The position numbers were made by a program, and so were the translations under genes. This document shows positions 16,657 to 25,152 of a stretch of DNA of 38,345 bases, in pieces. The first letter of the stretch is position 1; the number at the start of each line of letters is the position of its first letter. Origin of the DNA: Clostridiales bacterium (GTDB lineage Bacteria > Bacillota > Clostridia > Saccharofermentanales > Saccharofermentanaceae); NCBI GenBank assembly GCA_017617935.1, contig JAFZVF010000068.1, positions 1 through 38,345 on the forward strand, written 5' to 3'. Under the pieces are notes generated by a model. The model saw only the letters and a list, made by a program, of their open reading frames with translations, was not told the DNA's origin and did no database searches.

Positions 16657-17970
16657 ATGGCGGGAAAGGCTATTACATACACGGCGGCGCAGATAGCAAA
16701 GCTCGGAAAGGACAACATTCCTGCCGAGCTCTTGAGCGGTCACGGACTTGTCTACAGTTCGCCTGCGACGCTTGCGTACAACTCTCCGGGAGCAGAAGGA
16801 TTCGGCGTTAAAAGGGCGGGCCTTGCCGTGCCTGAATCGGTCATGCTGATCGTGTCTCCCGGCTGCTGCGGAAGAAACACCTCGATCGTGAGCTCCATGC
16901 CGCAGTACAAGGACAGGTTTTTCTATCTTCTGATGGACGAGACGGACCTCGTCACCGGAAGGCATTTAAAGAGGATCCCCGAAGCGGTTTGTGAAGTGGT
17001 GTCCTTCCTGGACGGACAGAAAGGCAAGAAGCCGAAGGTCGTCATGATCTGCATAACCTGCGTTGACGCCCTTCTTGGAACCGACATGGAGAGGGTCTGC
17101 ACGGCATGCGAAAACGCGCTTGGCAACGGGACAAGGGTCAGGCCGTGCTACATGTACGCTCTGACCAGGGAGGGCAGAAGGCCCCCGATGGTTCATGTAA
17201 GGCAGACGCTTTATTCGCTCCTTGAACCGATGGATAAGGACCCGAAGAGCGTCAACATTATCGGTAATTTTGCCCCACTCGAAGACGGCGAGCTTCAAAG
17301 ATACCTCACGGAAGCAGGCGTAAAACACATACGCCAGGTCTCAACCTGCGGCACTTACGAGGAATTCCTCAACATGGCGTCCGCCAACTTTAACATTGTT
17401 ACAAACCCAGAAGCGAGGGCATCTGCGCACGATATGAGCCAGCGCCTGGGCATACCTTACATCGAGCTGACGAGGATCCATGACGTGGAAAGGACCGCCG
17501 CCCAGTACAAGGCTTTTGCAAACGCGGTCGGAATCGAGATCGATCTTTCGGAGGACGAGGCGAGGGCGAAAGAGGCGGTCGGATCCTTGAAGGAATCCTT
17601 CCCGGATCTGTCGTTTAACATTGGTGAATGCCTGAACGCGGACCCGTTCGAGCTCGCCCTTTCCCTCGTGAGATACGGTTTCAAGGTCGATGAGATATAT
17701 GGGACTTTGGCTCCCGAAAAGTTCAGATACGTCAGCAGGCTCGCTGAGCTCTCGCCAGACACGAAGATATTCTGCAACATGGAGCCGACGATGCTCTATT
17801 ACGACATGTCCGCGTCACGCGCACACATCAGCCTCGGCAAGGATGCGGCTTTCTACTGCCCGAACATACCCAACGTTGCCTGGAACAGCGATATTCAGCC
17901 GTTCGGATTCCAGGGCATCACGAAACTCATGGAAACCATTAAGCAGACGATGAAGGAGGCACGCGCATGA
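16657..17970 (+). CDS. Nitrogenase component 1-like protein, NifD/NifE-type (pair A)
   Basis: A 437-aa protein of the oxidoreductase/nitrogenase component 1 superfamily. Cysteines at C70-C71 (SPGCCGRNTS) and C135 (ICITCVDALLGTDM) stand where NifD/E/K proteins keep P-cluster-type ligands (the NifK counterpart is TTCxxExxGDD). The C-terminal half keeps the fold (FNIVTNPEARASAHDM, then LGIPYIEL). In alignment by eye, the positions of the FeMo-cofactor ligands Cys275 and His442 are not Cys and His (TN and NVAWN), so a standard FeMo-cofactor is unlikely. It begins 3 nt after the NifH-like gene and overlaps the next gene by 4 nt, as expected for subunits of one complex. The substrate is unknown. 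Confidence 0.85.
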   Translation: MAGKAITYTAAQIAKLGKDNIPAELLSGHGLVYSSPATLAYNSPGAEGFGVKRAGLAVPESVMLIVSPGCCGRNTSIVSSMPQYKDRFFYLLMDETDLVTGRHLKRIPEAVCEVVSFLDGQKGKKPKVVMICITCVDALLGTDMERVCTACENALGNGTRVRPCYMYALTREGRRPPMVHVRQTLYSLLEPMDKDPKSVNIIGNFAPLEDGELQRYLTEAGVKHIRQVSTCGTYEEFLNMASANFNIVTNPEARASAHDMSQRLGIPYIELTRIHDVERTAAQYKAFANAVGIEIDLSEDEARAKEAVGSLKESFPDLSFNIGECLNADPFELALSLVRYGFKVDEIYGTLAPEKFRYVSRLAELSPDTKIFCNMEPTMLYYDMSASRAHISLGKDAAFYCPNIPNVAWNSDIQPFGFQGITKLMETIKQTMKEARA

Positions 17971-18896
17971 AGGGCTTAAGAAAAGTACTTACGCCGTTTG
18001 CCCCCGACCAGTCTGGCGCGGTTTCCGTTCTTTACGGCTTGGGCGGCCTGATCGTCATCATTGATGCGGGCGGCTGCACGGGCAACATCTGCGGCTTTGA
18101 CGAGCCGAGGTGGCAGGACGTTCGTTCCGCGGTCTTTTCCGCGGGACTCCGCGACATGGATGCGATCTTAGGTAGGGACAAGCTCCTCGTTTCAAAGATC
18201 GCAGATGCCTGCAAAAGGATCGACGCTTCGTTCGTCGCGCTCATCGGAACGCCCGTTCCCGCAACGATAGCAACGGATTACAAGGCCTTGAAGCGCATGC
18301 TCGAAAACGAGATCAGCCTTCCAATACTTACTGTCCCGACTGACGGAATGAAGCTTTACGACGAAGGCGAAGCCCTTGCATACAAGGCTTTGGCGGATGA
18401 GTTCGTTTCAAAAGACGGCGGCCTTGAGAAGATCGTTTTGGGAAAGACGCCGCTGACTTATGGCTCGGATTTTGAAGATAACGCGCTTGACGATTACCGC
18501 AGGATAGGCGCTTCCACAAAGACCGTCGCGGCTTCCGCTTCAGGCATAGAGGCTGCAAAGAAGCTTGGCGTTTCTTATGAGGTTTATAGCAGCGCCGCCG
18601 CGAAGATTGCAGGAAGCATTCCTTCGGGAAAAGTATTGGTCTGCCACGACGAAGTGTTCGGCAAGACTTTGAGGGACAAGGGAATCGATTGCGACATAGC
18701 AACTTTCTTTACGCTCCACGATGAGATAAGGAAAGCATGCGACAGGAAGATCACAGAAGAAGACGAATTTACGGATCTCGTAATGAACGGCGGTTACGAC
18801 ATCGTCGTTGCTGACGAGAGCCTCAAGCCTTTGGCTGAAGGCTTTGGCGGGATGTGGATCGACGCGCCGTTTTTCGCGCTTAGCGGGAGAAGATGA
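17967..18896 (+). CDS. Short nitrogenase component 1-like protein, NifK/NifN-type (pair A)
   Basis: A 309-aa protein, much shorter than NifK (about 500 aa) or NifN (about 440 aa). It shares a clear pattern with the pair B partner at 25153-26196: SGAVSVLYGLGGLIVI, a GC motif at C37 (AGGCTGN), DEPRW, GLRDMDAILG and TPVPATIATDYKAL. C37 (and perhaps C42) is the only cysteine near the expected cluster site; the second NifK-type cysteine position reads GTPVP. It ends with FALSGRR, close to the FAMSGR end of its paralogue. It overlaps the pair A NifD-like gene, and hypF starts at the next base after its stop. I infer a heterodimer or heterotetramer with the 437-aa protein. Confidence 0.8.
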   Translation: MKGLRKVLTPFAPDQSGAVSVLYGLGGLIVIIDAGGCTGNICGFDEPRWQDVRSAVFSAGLRDMDAILGRDKLLVSKIADACKRIDASFVALIGTPVPATIATDYKALKRMLENEISLPILTVPTDGMKLYDEGEALAYKALADEFVSKDGGLEKIVLGKTPLTYGSDFEDNALDDYRRIGASTKTVAASASGIEAAKKLGVSYEVYSSAAAKIAGSIPSGKVLVCHDEVFGKTLRDKGIDCDIATFFTLHDEIRKACDRKITEEDEFTDLVMNGGYDIVVADESLKPLAEGFGGMWIDAPFFALSGRR

Positions 18897-21173
18897 ATGA
18901 AGACGATGAGGCTCAAGGTTTACGGCATCGTGCAGGGCGTCGGAATGCGCCCCGTCGTCGCACGCCATGCCACTGCCTGCGGCATCACCGGAACAGTCGC
19001 AAACCTTGGTCCTTACGTTGAGATCTTTGCGCAGGGAGACGAAGACCGGGTTGACGATTTCGTAAGGCTCATCGAAGAAGAACCGCCGAAGCGTGCGGCG
19101 ATCCTCAAGGTCGATGCAAGGACGCTTGACGACGCTCCGATCTACGAGAGTTTTGAGATCATCGAAAGCGGCAAGACTTCCGGTGAGATCTTCGTTTCGC
19201 CCGACATCGCGATCTGCGACGAATGCCTTGAAGAGCTTTTTGACAAGGGCAACAGAAGATACCTCCATCCGTTCATCAACTGTACCTGCTGCGGTCCCAG
19301 GCTGACGATATTGGACAGCCTTCCGTATGACCGCGAAAGGACCTCGATGAAGGAATTCCCGATGTGCGAAAAGTGCGCAAAGGAATACCACGATCCCGCC
19401 ACCAGAAGATATGACGCGCAGCCCGTTTGCTGCAACGATTGCGGACCTGAAGTCTTCATCCTGGATGACCCTGAAGAAAGGCGCGGAAGAGACGCGATAA
19501 TCTACGCGAGAAAGCTGCTTTCGGAGGGTGGAATCGTTGCAATTAAAGGCATCGGCGGATTCCACATCGCTTGTGACGCGTACAATGAAGACGCGGTAAG
19601 AAGGCTGCGTGAATTAAAGCACCGTCCCGCAAAGCCTTTCGCGGTCATGATGAGATCCCTCGATTCCGTGAAGGCTCATTGCGAGACGACTGCTCTTCAG
19701 GAAGAGATCTTAAGGGGCCACCAGAAGCCCATAATCCTGCTCCCGAGAAAGGAAGGATCTGATCTTGCAAGAGGCGTTGCTCCTGGCAATCCCAGCCTTG
19801 GCGTGATGCTTCCTTATGCGCCGTTGCAGAGCCTCCTTTTCGATTACGACGACGGCATCAAGATGCCTGACGCATTGGTCATGACGAGCGGCAACGTTTC
19901 GGGTCTTCCGATCTGCCGTGACGACGATGACGCGAGAAGGGAGATCGCGAGATTCTGCGATGCGATACTCACACACGACAGAAAGATAAGGATCAGGGCG
20001 GACGATTCCGTCATGGACTTCTTTGAAGGAAAGCCCTACATGATCAGGCGTTCCAGGGGCTACGCACCTCTTCCTTACATGATGAGCGAAGACTTCAAAG
20101 GCTCGGTCATCGCATATGGCGGCGAGCTCAAGAACACATTCTGCATCGGCGTGAACAACCTGTTCTATCCGTCGTCCTACATCGGAGACCTGACCGATCT
20201 CCGTGGAAAAGCGGTACTTGCGGAATCGGTAGAAAGAATGGAGACACTGCTTGAAACAAAGCCACAGCTCGCCGTTTGCGACCTGCATCCGTCGTACAAT
20301 TCTTCGCTTGCCGCTGAAGAATCAGGACTGCCTTTGGTGAGGGTGCAGCACCACTACGCCCACATCCTATCGTGCATGGCCGAGAACGACTATCACGGCG
20401 ACTGTATAGGAATCTCTTTCGACGGCACAGGATACGGGACTGACGGAACGATCTGGGGCGGTGAAGTCTTAAGGTGCAACCCTTCCGGATTTGAAAGGCT
20501 CGGCTCCATCAGGCCGTTCCTTCAGACGGGCGGCGACATAGCTTCGAAGGAGGGCTGGAGGATAGCCGTCTCGATGCTTATCGGCATATTCGGAAGCCGC
20601 TCGGAAGAAGTGATCGAAAAGCTTGGCCTTATAAAGAACGGCACTTTTAAGACGTACAAGGCTATGTACGACGGGAAGATCAACTCGGTAATCTCGACGT
20701 CCGCGGGAAGGCTTTTTGACGCTGTCTCGGCGATCCTCGGCATCAGGTATGAGAACACTTTCGAAGGCGAGGCTTCAACGGCTCTGATGTATGAAGCGAT
20801 GAAGTGCAATTACCACGTCTGTGCCTGTGATTACGAGCTTATTGGCGAGTATGTAGAGACCGACCAGATCGTCAAAGACCTCGTGTTAAGGCGCCTTGCG
20901 GGCGAAGACCCGAGAGAGCTCGCCTACAGGTTCCACAGGCTTTTAGGCGAAGCGGCTGCGGAATTTGTTTCGGCAAATGCCGGTACTGTTAGGACGGCGG
21001 CGCTTAGCGGCGGATGCTACCAGAACACGCTGCTTTTGGACGTAACGAAGAAGGCCCTGACAAACAGGGGATTCAAGGTTTTGACACACGGCCTGATCCC
21101 GCCGAACGACGGCGGCATAAGCATCGGTCAGGCGTTTTACGGAATGAATAAATTGAAGAACGGAGGAATATAA
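18897..21173 (+). CDS. hypF: Carbamoyltransferase HypF (hydrogenase cyanide ligand synthesis)
   Basis: A 758-aa full-length HypF, which uses carbamoyl phosphate and ATP to carbamoylate the C-terminal cysteine of HypE, the first step to the CN ligands. Residues 5-90 are the acylphosphatase domain (VQGVGMRP). Two zinc fingers follow with exact family spacing: C107/C110, C129/C132, C157/C160, C179/C182 (18, 24 and 18 residues between pairs). A YrdC domain (about 195-380; KGIGGFHIACDA) and a Kae1-like carbamoyltransferase domain (about 390-750; VQHHYAHILSCMAEN, then FDGTGYG) complete it. It begins directly at the base after the preceding stop codon. No hypA or hypB is seen nearby. Confidence 0.96.
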   Translation: MKTMRLKVYGIVQGVGMRPVVARHATACGITGTVANLGPYVEIFAQGDEDRVDDFVRLIEEEPPKRAAILKVDARTLDDAPIYESFEIIESGKTSGEIFVSPDIAICDECLEELFDKGNRRYLHPFINCTCCGPRLTILDSLPYDRERTSMKEFPMCEKCAKEYHDPATRRYDAQPVCCNDCGPEVFILDDPEERRGRDAIIYARKLLSEGGIVAIKGIGGFHIACDAYNEDAVRRLRELKHRPAKPFAVMMRSLDSVKAHCETTALQEEILRGHQKPIILLPRKEGSDLARGVAPGNPSLGVMLPYAPLQSLLFDYDDGIKMPDALVMTSGNVSGLPICRDDDDARREIARFCDAILTHDRKIRIRADDSVMDFFEGKPYMIRRSRGYAPLPYMMSEDFKGSVIAYGGELKNTFCIGVNNLFYPSSYIGDLTDLRGKAVLAESVERMETLLETKPQLAVCDLHPSYNSSLAAEESGLPLVRVQHHYAHILSCMAENDYHGDCIGISFDGTGYGTDGTIWGGEVLRCNPSGFERLGSIRPFLQTGGDIASKEGWRIAVSMLIGIFGSRSEEVIEKLGLIKNGTFKTYKAMYDGKINSVISTSAGRLFDAVSAILGIRYENTFEGEASTALMYEAMKCNYHVCACDYELIGEYVETDQIVKDLVLRRLAGEDPRELAYRFHRLLGEAAAEFVSANAGTVRTAALSGGCYQNTLLLDVTKKALTNRGFKVLTHGLIPPNDGGISIGQAFYGMNKLKNGGI

Positions 21174-21174
21174 A

Positions 21175-21387
21175 ATGTGCGTAGGTTTATCAGCAAAGGT
21201 CATCAGCGTTAAGGACGGCGTCGCGATAGTTGACGCGTCAGGCGCTAAAAGGGAAGTGTCTGCAGAGCTCCTGGAAGATTTGGAGCCCGGCGAATACGTA
21301 ATGGTCCATGCGGGCGCGGCGATCGCGAAGATCACTGACGACGACAAGAGCGAGACCGACAAGCTTAAAGAGGAGTATCTCAAATGA
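21175..21387 (+). CDS. hypC: Hydrogenase assembly chaperone HypC
   Basis: A 70-aa HypC/HupF-family protein. It begins MCVG; after loss of Met the N-terminal cysteine binds the iron of the Fe(CN)2CO unit together with HypD. The small beta-barrel core VIDASGAKREVS-like stretch and EPGEYVMVHAGAAIAKI match the family. A ribosome binding site (GGAGGA, 21162-21167) lies in the end of hypF, and its stop overlaps the hypD start. In [NiFe] systems HypC also binds the hydrogenase large subunit, which is absent here, so its client is an open question. Confidence 0.95.
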   Translation: MCVGLSAKVISVKDGVAIVDASGAKREVSAELLEDLEPGEYVMVHAGAAIAKITDDDKSETDKLKEEYLK

Positions 21388-22430
21388 GCGAATCTTTTGA
21401 CGCAAGGAGTTACCTTGAAAATTACGACGGCCCCGATTTCCGCATAATGGAAGTCTGCGGCACGCACACACACGAGATCTTCAGACAGGGCATCAGAAGG
21501 ATCCTGTCACCCAAGATCCGCCTGATATCGGGTCCCGGTTGTCCCGTATGCGTAACGCCCGTCAGCTTCATCGATGAGGCTGTTTACCTGGCGCTCGAAA
21601 AGGGCTGCACGATAACGACTTTCGGCGATCTCGTAAGAGTTCCCGGATCGAAGACGTCACTCGCCGGAGCGCGTGCAAAAGGCGCTTTGGTCAAGGTCGT
21701 TTACTCGCCGATGGACGCTGTGAAATATGCTTCCGCTCATAAGGAAGAACAGGTCGTTTTCCTCTCGGTCGGATTTGAAACGACAACTCCTTCGGACGTC
21801 ATGGCGGTCAAGAAAGCCATGAACGACGGATTGGACAATTTCTCAATACTGACCGCAAACAAAACGATGCCGGGTGCTTACGAAGCAATGGGCCACAGCT
21901 GCGACGCGTTCCTTTATCCGGGTCACGTTCACGCGATAACGGGAACGCAGATCTGCAAGGACATGTGCGAAAAGGGCGTGTCGGGAGTCATCGCGGGATT
22001 CACGGGTGACGAGCTTTTGACGGCGCTCGCGATCGCTGCGAAAAAGCACAGCGAAGGGAAGCCCTTCTTTGTTAACTGCTACCCCAGGGTAGTAAAGGAT
22101 GAAGGCGCTCCCGTGGCCGTCGCCATGGTCGACAAGTTCATGCAGCATTGCGATGCGGAATGGCGAGGAATAGGCACGATACCGATGTCCGGAATGGAAC
22201 TTAAAGATGAATATGCTGCATTTGACGCGCGTAAGAAATTCGCCATTCCCGATCAGAAGACTGAATACAAGACCGCCTGCAGGTGCGGAGACGTTCTGCA
22301 GGGAAAGATACTGCCGAAGGAGTGCCCGCTTTTCGGAAAGGCATGCAATCCCGACCATCCCGTCGGCGCATGCATGGTCTCGAGCGAAGGCGCGTGCTCG
22401 GCTTTTTATATGTACGGAGGTGACTTATGA
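21384..22430 (+). CDS. hypD: Hydrogenase maturation protein HypD
   Basis: A 348-aa HypD, the iron-sulfur scaffold on which Fe(CN)2CO is built with HypC and HypE. The motifs CGTHTH (C25) and GPGCPVC (C53, C56) are intact. The C-terminal cysteine-rich region that holds the [4Fe-4S] cluster is intact too (CRCGDVLQGKILPKECPLFG, then ACNPDHPVGAC). The start and stop codons overlap hypC and hypE by 4 nt each, showing tight coupling. All known catalytic cysteines are kept, so the protein should be active in cyanide/carbonyl iron assembly. Confidence 0.96.
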   Translation: MSESFDARSYLENYDGPDFRIMEVCGTHTHEIFRQGIRRILSPKIRLISGPGCPVCVTPVSFIDEAVYLALEKGCTITTFGDLVRVPGSKTSLAGARAKGALVKVVYSPMDAVKYASAHKEEQVVFLSVGFETTTPSDVMAVKKAMNDGLDNFSILTANKTMPGAYEAMGHSCDAFLYPGHVHAITGTQICKDMCEKGVSGVIAGFTGDELLTALAIAAKKHSEGKPFFVNCYPRVVKDEGAPVAVAMVDKFMQHCDAEWRGIGTIPMSGMELKDEYAAFDARKKFAIPDQKTEYKTACRCGDVLQGKILPKECPLFGKACNPDHPVGACMVSSEGACSAFYMYGGDL

Positions 22431-23431
22431 GCGACGTTATCACGCTGGCTCACGGAAGCGGCGGAAGAAAGACTTCCGAGCTTATCGCGAACATGTTTAA
22501 GAAGAATCTCGGCAACGAGTTTTTTACCGCTGACGATGCGGCGGTAATGCCCAGGCCTGAAGGCCGCATAGCAATGTCGACGGACGGCTTCATCGTCTCG
22601 CCCTGGGAGTTCCCGGGCGGAAACATCGGCAAGCTTTCTATCTGCGGAACCGTTAACGATCTCGCGTGCATGGGCGCAAAGCCCTTGTATCTCACATGTT
22701 CTTACGTCATCGAGGAAGGTTTCCCGATAGAAGACCTTGAGAAGATCGCTGAAGCTATGGGCGAGACTGCGAGAAAGGCAGGCGTTAAGATCGTCGCAGG
22801 CGACACGAAGGTAGCCGGAAAAGGCCAGGTCGACAAGGTCTTCATCACGACCGCAGGAGTTGGAGTGATCGAAGACGGAGTTAACCTTTCAGGCGCGAAC
22901 GCAAAGCCTGGAGACAAGATAATCGTTACGGGTGACGTCGGAAGACACGGCACGTGCATACTTTTGGCAAGAGACGAATACGGCATCGAAGCCGACGTCA
23001 AGAGCGACTGCGCGCCCTTGTGGGATGCAGTGGAAGCGGTGCTTGCGGTCTGCCCTGAAATGCACGTCATCAGGGATGCGACGAGAGGCGGAGTCGGCAC
23101 GGTTCTTTATGAGATCTGCGACCAGTCGGGAGTAGGCATCGACGTCGATTCCGAAGCGGTCCCGGTCACGCCCGAAGTCAGGGGAGTAACGGGCATGCTT
23201 GGTTTGGAGCCCCTCTATCTCGCATGCGAGGGAACGATGGTCATGATGTGCCCCGCTGAATACGCGGACAAAGTCGTTGAAGCTTTGAAGAATACTGAGC
23301 ACGCGAAGGGTGCTGCCATCATCGGTGAAGTCACTTCCGAAAACCAGGGAAGAGTCGTCATGACGACCGGCATCGGAGGCAAGACCTATCTGCCCCAGCC
23401 GGGCAACGAGCTCTTGCCGAGAATCTGCTAA
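22427..23431 (+). CDS. hypE: Hydrogenase maturation protein HypE
   Basis: A 334-aa PurM/AIR synthase-like enzyme that dehydrates the HypF-made thiocarboxamide to a thiocyanate, using ATP, and passes CN to iron on HypCD. The N-terminus has LAHGSGGRKTSELI, and the C-terminus ends in PRIC, the tail whose last cysteine carries the carbamoyl/cyano group. AGDTKVAGKGQVDKVFI is the nucleotide-binding core. It overlaps hypD by 4 nt. With HypF, HypC and HypD, this makes a complete Fe(CN)2CO synthesis set. Confidence 0.96.
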   Translation: MSDVITLAHGSGGRKTSELIANMFKKNLGNEFFTADDAAVMPRPEGRIAMSTDGFIVSPWEFPGGNIGKLSICGTVNDLACMGAKPLYLTCSYVIEEGFPIEDLEKIAEAMGETARKAGVKIVAGDTKVAGKGQVDKVFITTAGVGVIEDGVNLSGANAKPGDKIIVTGDVGRHGTCILLARDEYGIEADVKSDCAPLWDAVEAVLAVCPEMHVIRDATRGGVGTVLYEICDQSGVGIDVDSEAVPVTPEVRGVTGMLGLEPLYLACEGTMVMMCPAEYADKVVEALKNTEHAKGAAIIGEVTSENQGRVVMTTGIGGKTYLPQPGNELLPRIC

Positions 23432-23446
23432 ATGGGAGGATCCGTT

Positions 23447-23695
23447 ATGGAAACCAGGGTTGCGTGCATTACGATAATAGTTGAAGACGTTGAATCAGTT
23501 GCCAAGATGAACGAACTCCTGCATGAAGCGGGCAAGTACATCATCGGACGCATGGGGATCCCTTACAGAGAGAAGGGGATAAACATCATAAGCATTGCCA
23601 TTGACGCTCCGCAGGACCTCACCAGCGAGATCTCAGGCAAGATAGGAAGACTTCCCGGAGTTACCGTAAAAACGACTTATGCCAACCTCAAGTGA
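23447..23695 (+). CDS. TM1266-type iron-only hydrogenase system regulator
   Basis: An 82-aa protein of the ferredoxin-like/ACT-fold family known from TM1266, usually found beside [FeFe]-hydrogenase maturation genes. The signature GRMGIPYREKGINIISIA and the sequence IDAPQDLTSEISGKIGRLPG match it well. ATG 23447 was preferred over the ATG at 23432, because GGGAGGA lies between them as the ribosome binding site. The 3' end overlaps the next start by 17 nt. It separates the Hyp genes from pair B and ties the operon to [FeFe]-hydrogenase biology. Its biochemical role is not established; a small-molecule or metal sensor is a guess. Confidence 0.87.
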   Translation: METRVACITIIVEDVESVAKMNELLHEAGKYIIGRMGIPYREKGINIISIAIDAPQDLTSEISGKIGRLPGVTVKTTYANLK

Positions 23696-24971
23696 AGACA
23701 GGATAAGGATAGCGGAAGCAGAATTTTCCAAGCCGTTCTCTAACGGGCTTGAGTTCAACGCGCCCGCGCACGGCACATGGAACATCGTCCACATCGGGTT
23801 TAAGATCCCGCGCGCTCACCAGATCTACATATGCGCTGACAACTGCATGAGGGGCGTCGTCATGACCGCAGCGGAAATGGGAGAACTTAACAGGTTCTCT
23901 TCAGTTGTGTTGGAAGAAGATGACATGGTCTTCGCGGGACGCCTTGAAGAGTCAACGATAGAAGGCGTTACGGATGTTTTAAATTCGCTTCCCGAAGTGC
24001 CTCCGGTAGTGATAGTTTTCCCGGTGTGCGCACACAAGTTCATGGGCTGCGACATTGATTTCATTTATTCGAAACTGAGTGAGCGTTTTCCTGACGTGAA
24101 GTTCGTCAGGGGCTTTATGGATCCCGTTATGCAAAAGCGCGGAACGACTCCTGACCAGCGCCTCAGAAAGGCGATGTTCGACGTCATTCCTGAAGGTGAA
24201 AAGGACGGCTCCGTTACCGTTATGGGATGCGACATGCCGCTTTCAAAAGACAACGACATAAGGAAGCTTCTTGAAGCCCAGGGCGTGACTGTAAGGGATG
24301 AAGCCTCTTGCAAGACTTTGGAAGAATATTACGATCTCGGGAAATGCAACAGCGTGATCTGCTCATATCCCGCAGGCGTCCTGGGTACGACGGCTTTCTG
24401 CAAGCGCATCGGAAGACCCATGGTGTACATGCCTTTCACATTTGATTACGATGCAATAGACGAAGCGCTTTCAACGATAGGAGTCGTGCCGGTCTTCAAC
24501 GGAAGAGTTTCATGCGACAGAAAGGCGACAGGCCTTAAGACGCTCTTGGGCGACAATGAGATCGCTTTGGATTACACCGCCGTCCCCAGGCCGCTGTCGC
24601 TTGCGAGATTCCTTATCAGTCATGGTTTCAATCTTAAGAGGATCTACCTTGACGCGATCGATCCCGATGAGAAGGAAGACTTCGACTGGCTGGTCTCTAA
24701 CGCGCCGGATGTAATGCTCTGCGCGACCATGCACATCAGGGGAAGAAGGCCTAAACGCGCGGAAGGCGATGAGAAGATATTGGCTATCGGACAGAAGGCC
24801 GCGTGGTTTGAAGGCACCGAACATTTCGTCAACGTAATAGAAGGCGGAGGACTCTACGGATATGCCGGGATCAAGGCGTTATTGGGACTCATGGAAGACG
24901 CTTTCATAGTGCCCAAGGACACGCGCGATCTGATCCCGAGAAAGGGTTTGGGGTGCTGCAGTTTATGTTGA
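23679..24971 (+). CDS. Nitrogenase component 1-like protein, NifD/NifE-type (pair B)
   Basis: A 430-aa distant paralogue of the 437-aa pair A protein. Candidate cluster cysteines are C52/C56 (ICADNCMRG) and C117/C124 (FPVCAHKFMGCDID), at positions like C70/C71 and C132/C135 of pair A. Further cysteines are C184 (MGCDMPLS), C211, C223 and C228, and the protein ends in a CCSLC tail (C426, C427, C430) that pair A lacks. The last part has HFVNVIEGGGLYGYAGI, a NifD/E-like ending. The start overlaps the TM1266-type gene and depends on coupling, since no strong ribosome binding site is seen. By analogy with NifDK and NifEN, one pair could be a scaffold and the other the working enzyme. Confidence 0.78.
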   Translation: MPTSSEDRIRIAEAEFSKPFSNGLEFNAPAHGTWNIVHIGFKIPRAHQIYICADNCMRGVVMTAAEMGELNRFSSVVLEEDDMVFAGRLEESTIEGVTDVLNSLPEVPPVVIVFPVCAHKFMGCDIDFIYSKLSERFPDVKFVRGFMDPVMQKRGTTPDQRLRKAMFDVIPEGEKDGSVTVMGCDMPLSKDNDIRKLLEAQGVTVRDEASCKTLEEYYDLGKCNSVICSYPAGVLGTTAFCKRIGRPMVYMPFTFDYDAIDEALSTIGVVPVFNGRVSCDRKATGLKTLLGDNEIALDYTAVPRPLSLARFLISHGFNLKRIYLDAIDPDEKEDFDWLVSNAPDVMLCATMHIRGRRPKRAEGDEKILAIGQKAAWFEGTEHFVNVIEGGGLYGYAGIKALLGLMEDAFIVPKDTRDLIPRKGLGCCSLC

Positions 24972-25000
24972 AGCGGGTTTTCCACGCGCCCAAAACGAGC

Positions 25001-25114
25001 GTAAACATTTCCGTAAACTTTTTCACCCAAAATGTTTACGCTGAAGTTTACTTTTGGTCCACTGTAAACAAAACCGTAAACTTTTTCAGTAGAAATGTTT
25101 ACGCTAAAGTTTAC
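25001..25114. repeat. Paired 51-nt palindromic repeat, copy A
   Basis: Two 51-nt units (25001-25051 and 25064-25114) separated by 12 nt. Each unit reads GTAAAC-N5-CGTAAAC-N15-GTTTACG-N5-GTTTAC, a long inverted repeat made of four GTAAAC half-sites. The same layout appears at 34343-34455. It fills most of the 181-nt gap between the two pair B genes, the only sizeable gap in the operon. Confidence 0.93.
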
Positions 25115-25152
25115 GGGACTTTTTGCTACCTGAAACAAGGAGGGATCACGGC

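Noticed and set aside
15904..18896. True nitrogen-fixing nifHDK
   Set aside because: The component 1-like proteins are short, lack the FeMo-cofactor ligand positions, and no nifB, nifE/N or other standard nif genes are seen.
25001..25114. CRISPR array
   Set aside because: There are only two units, each internally palindromic, with an 11-12-nt gap. CRISPR spacers are longer and the repeats are more numerous.
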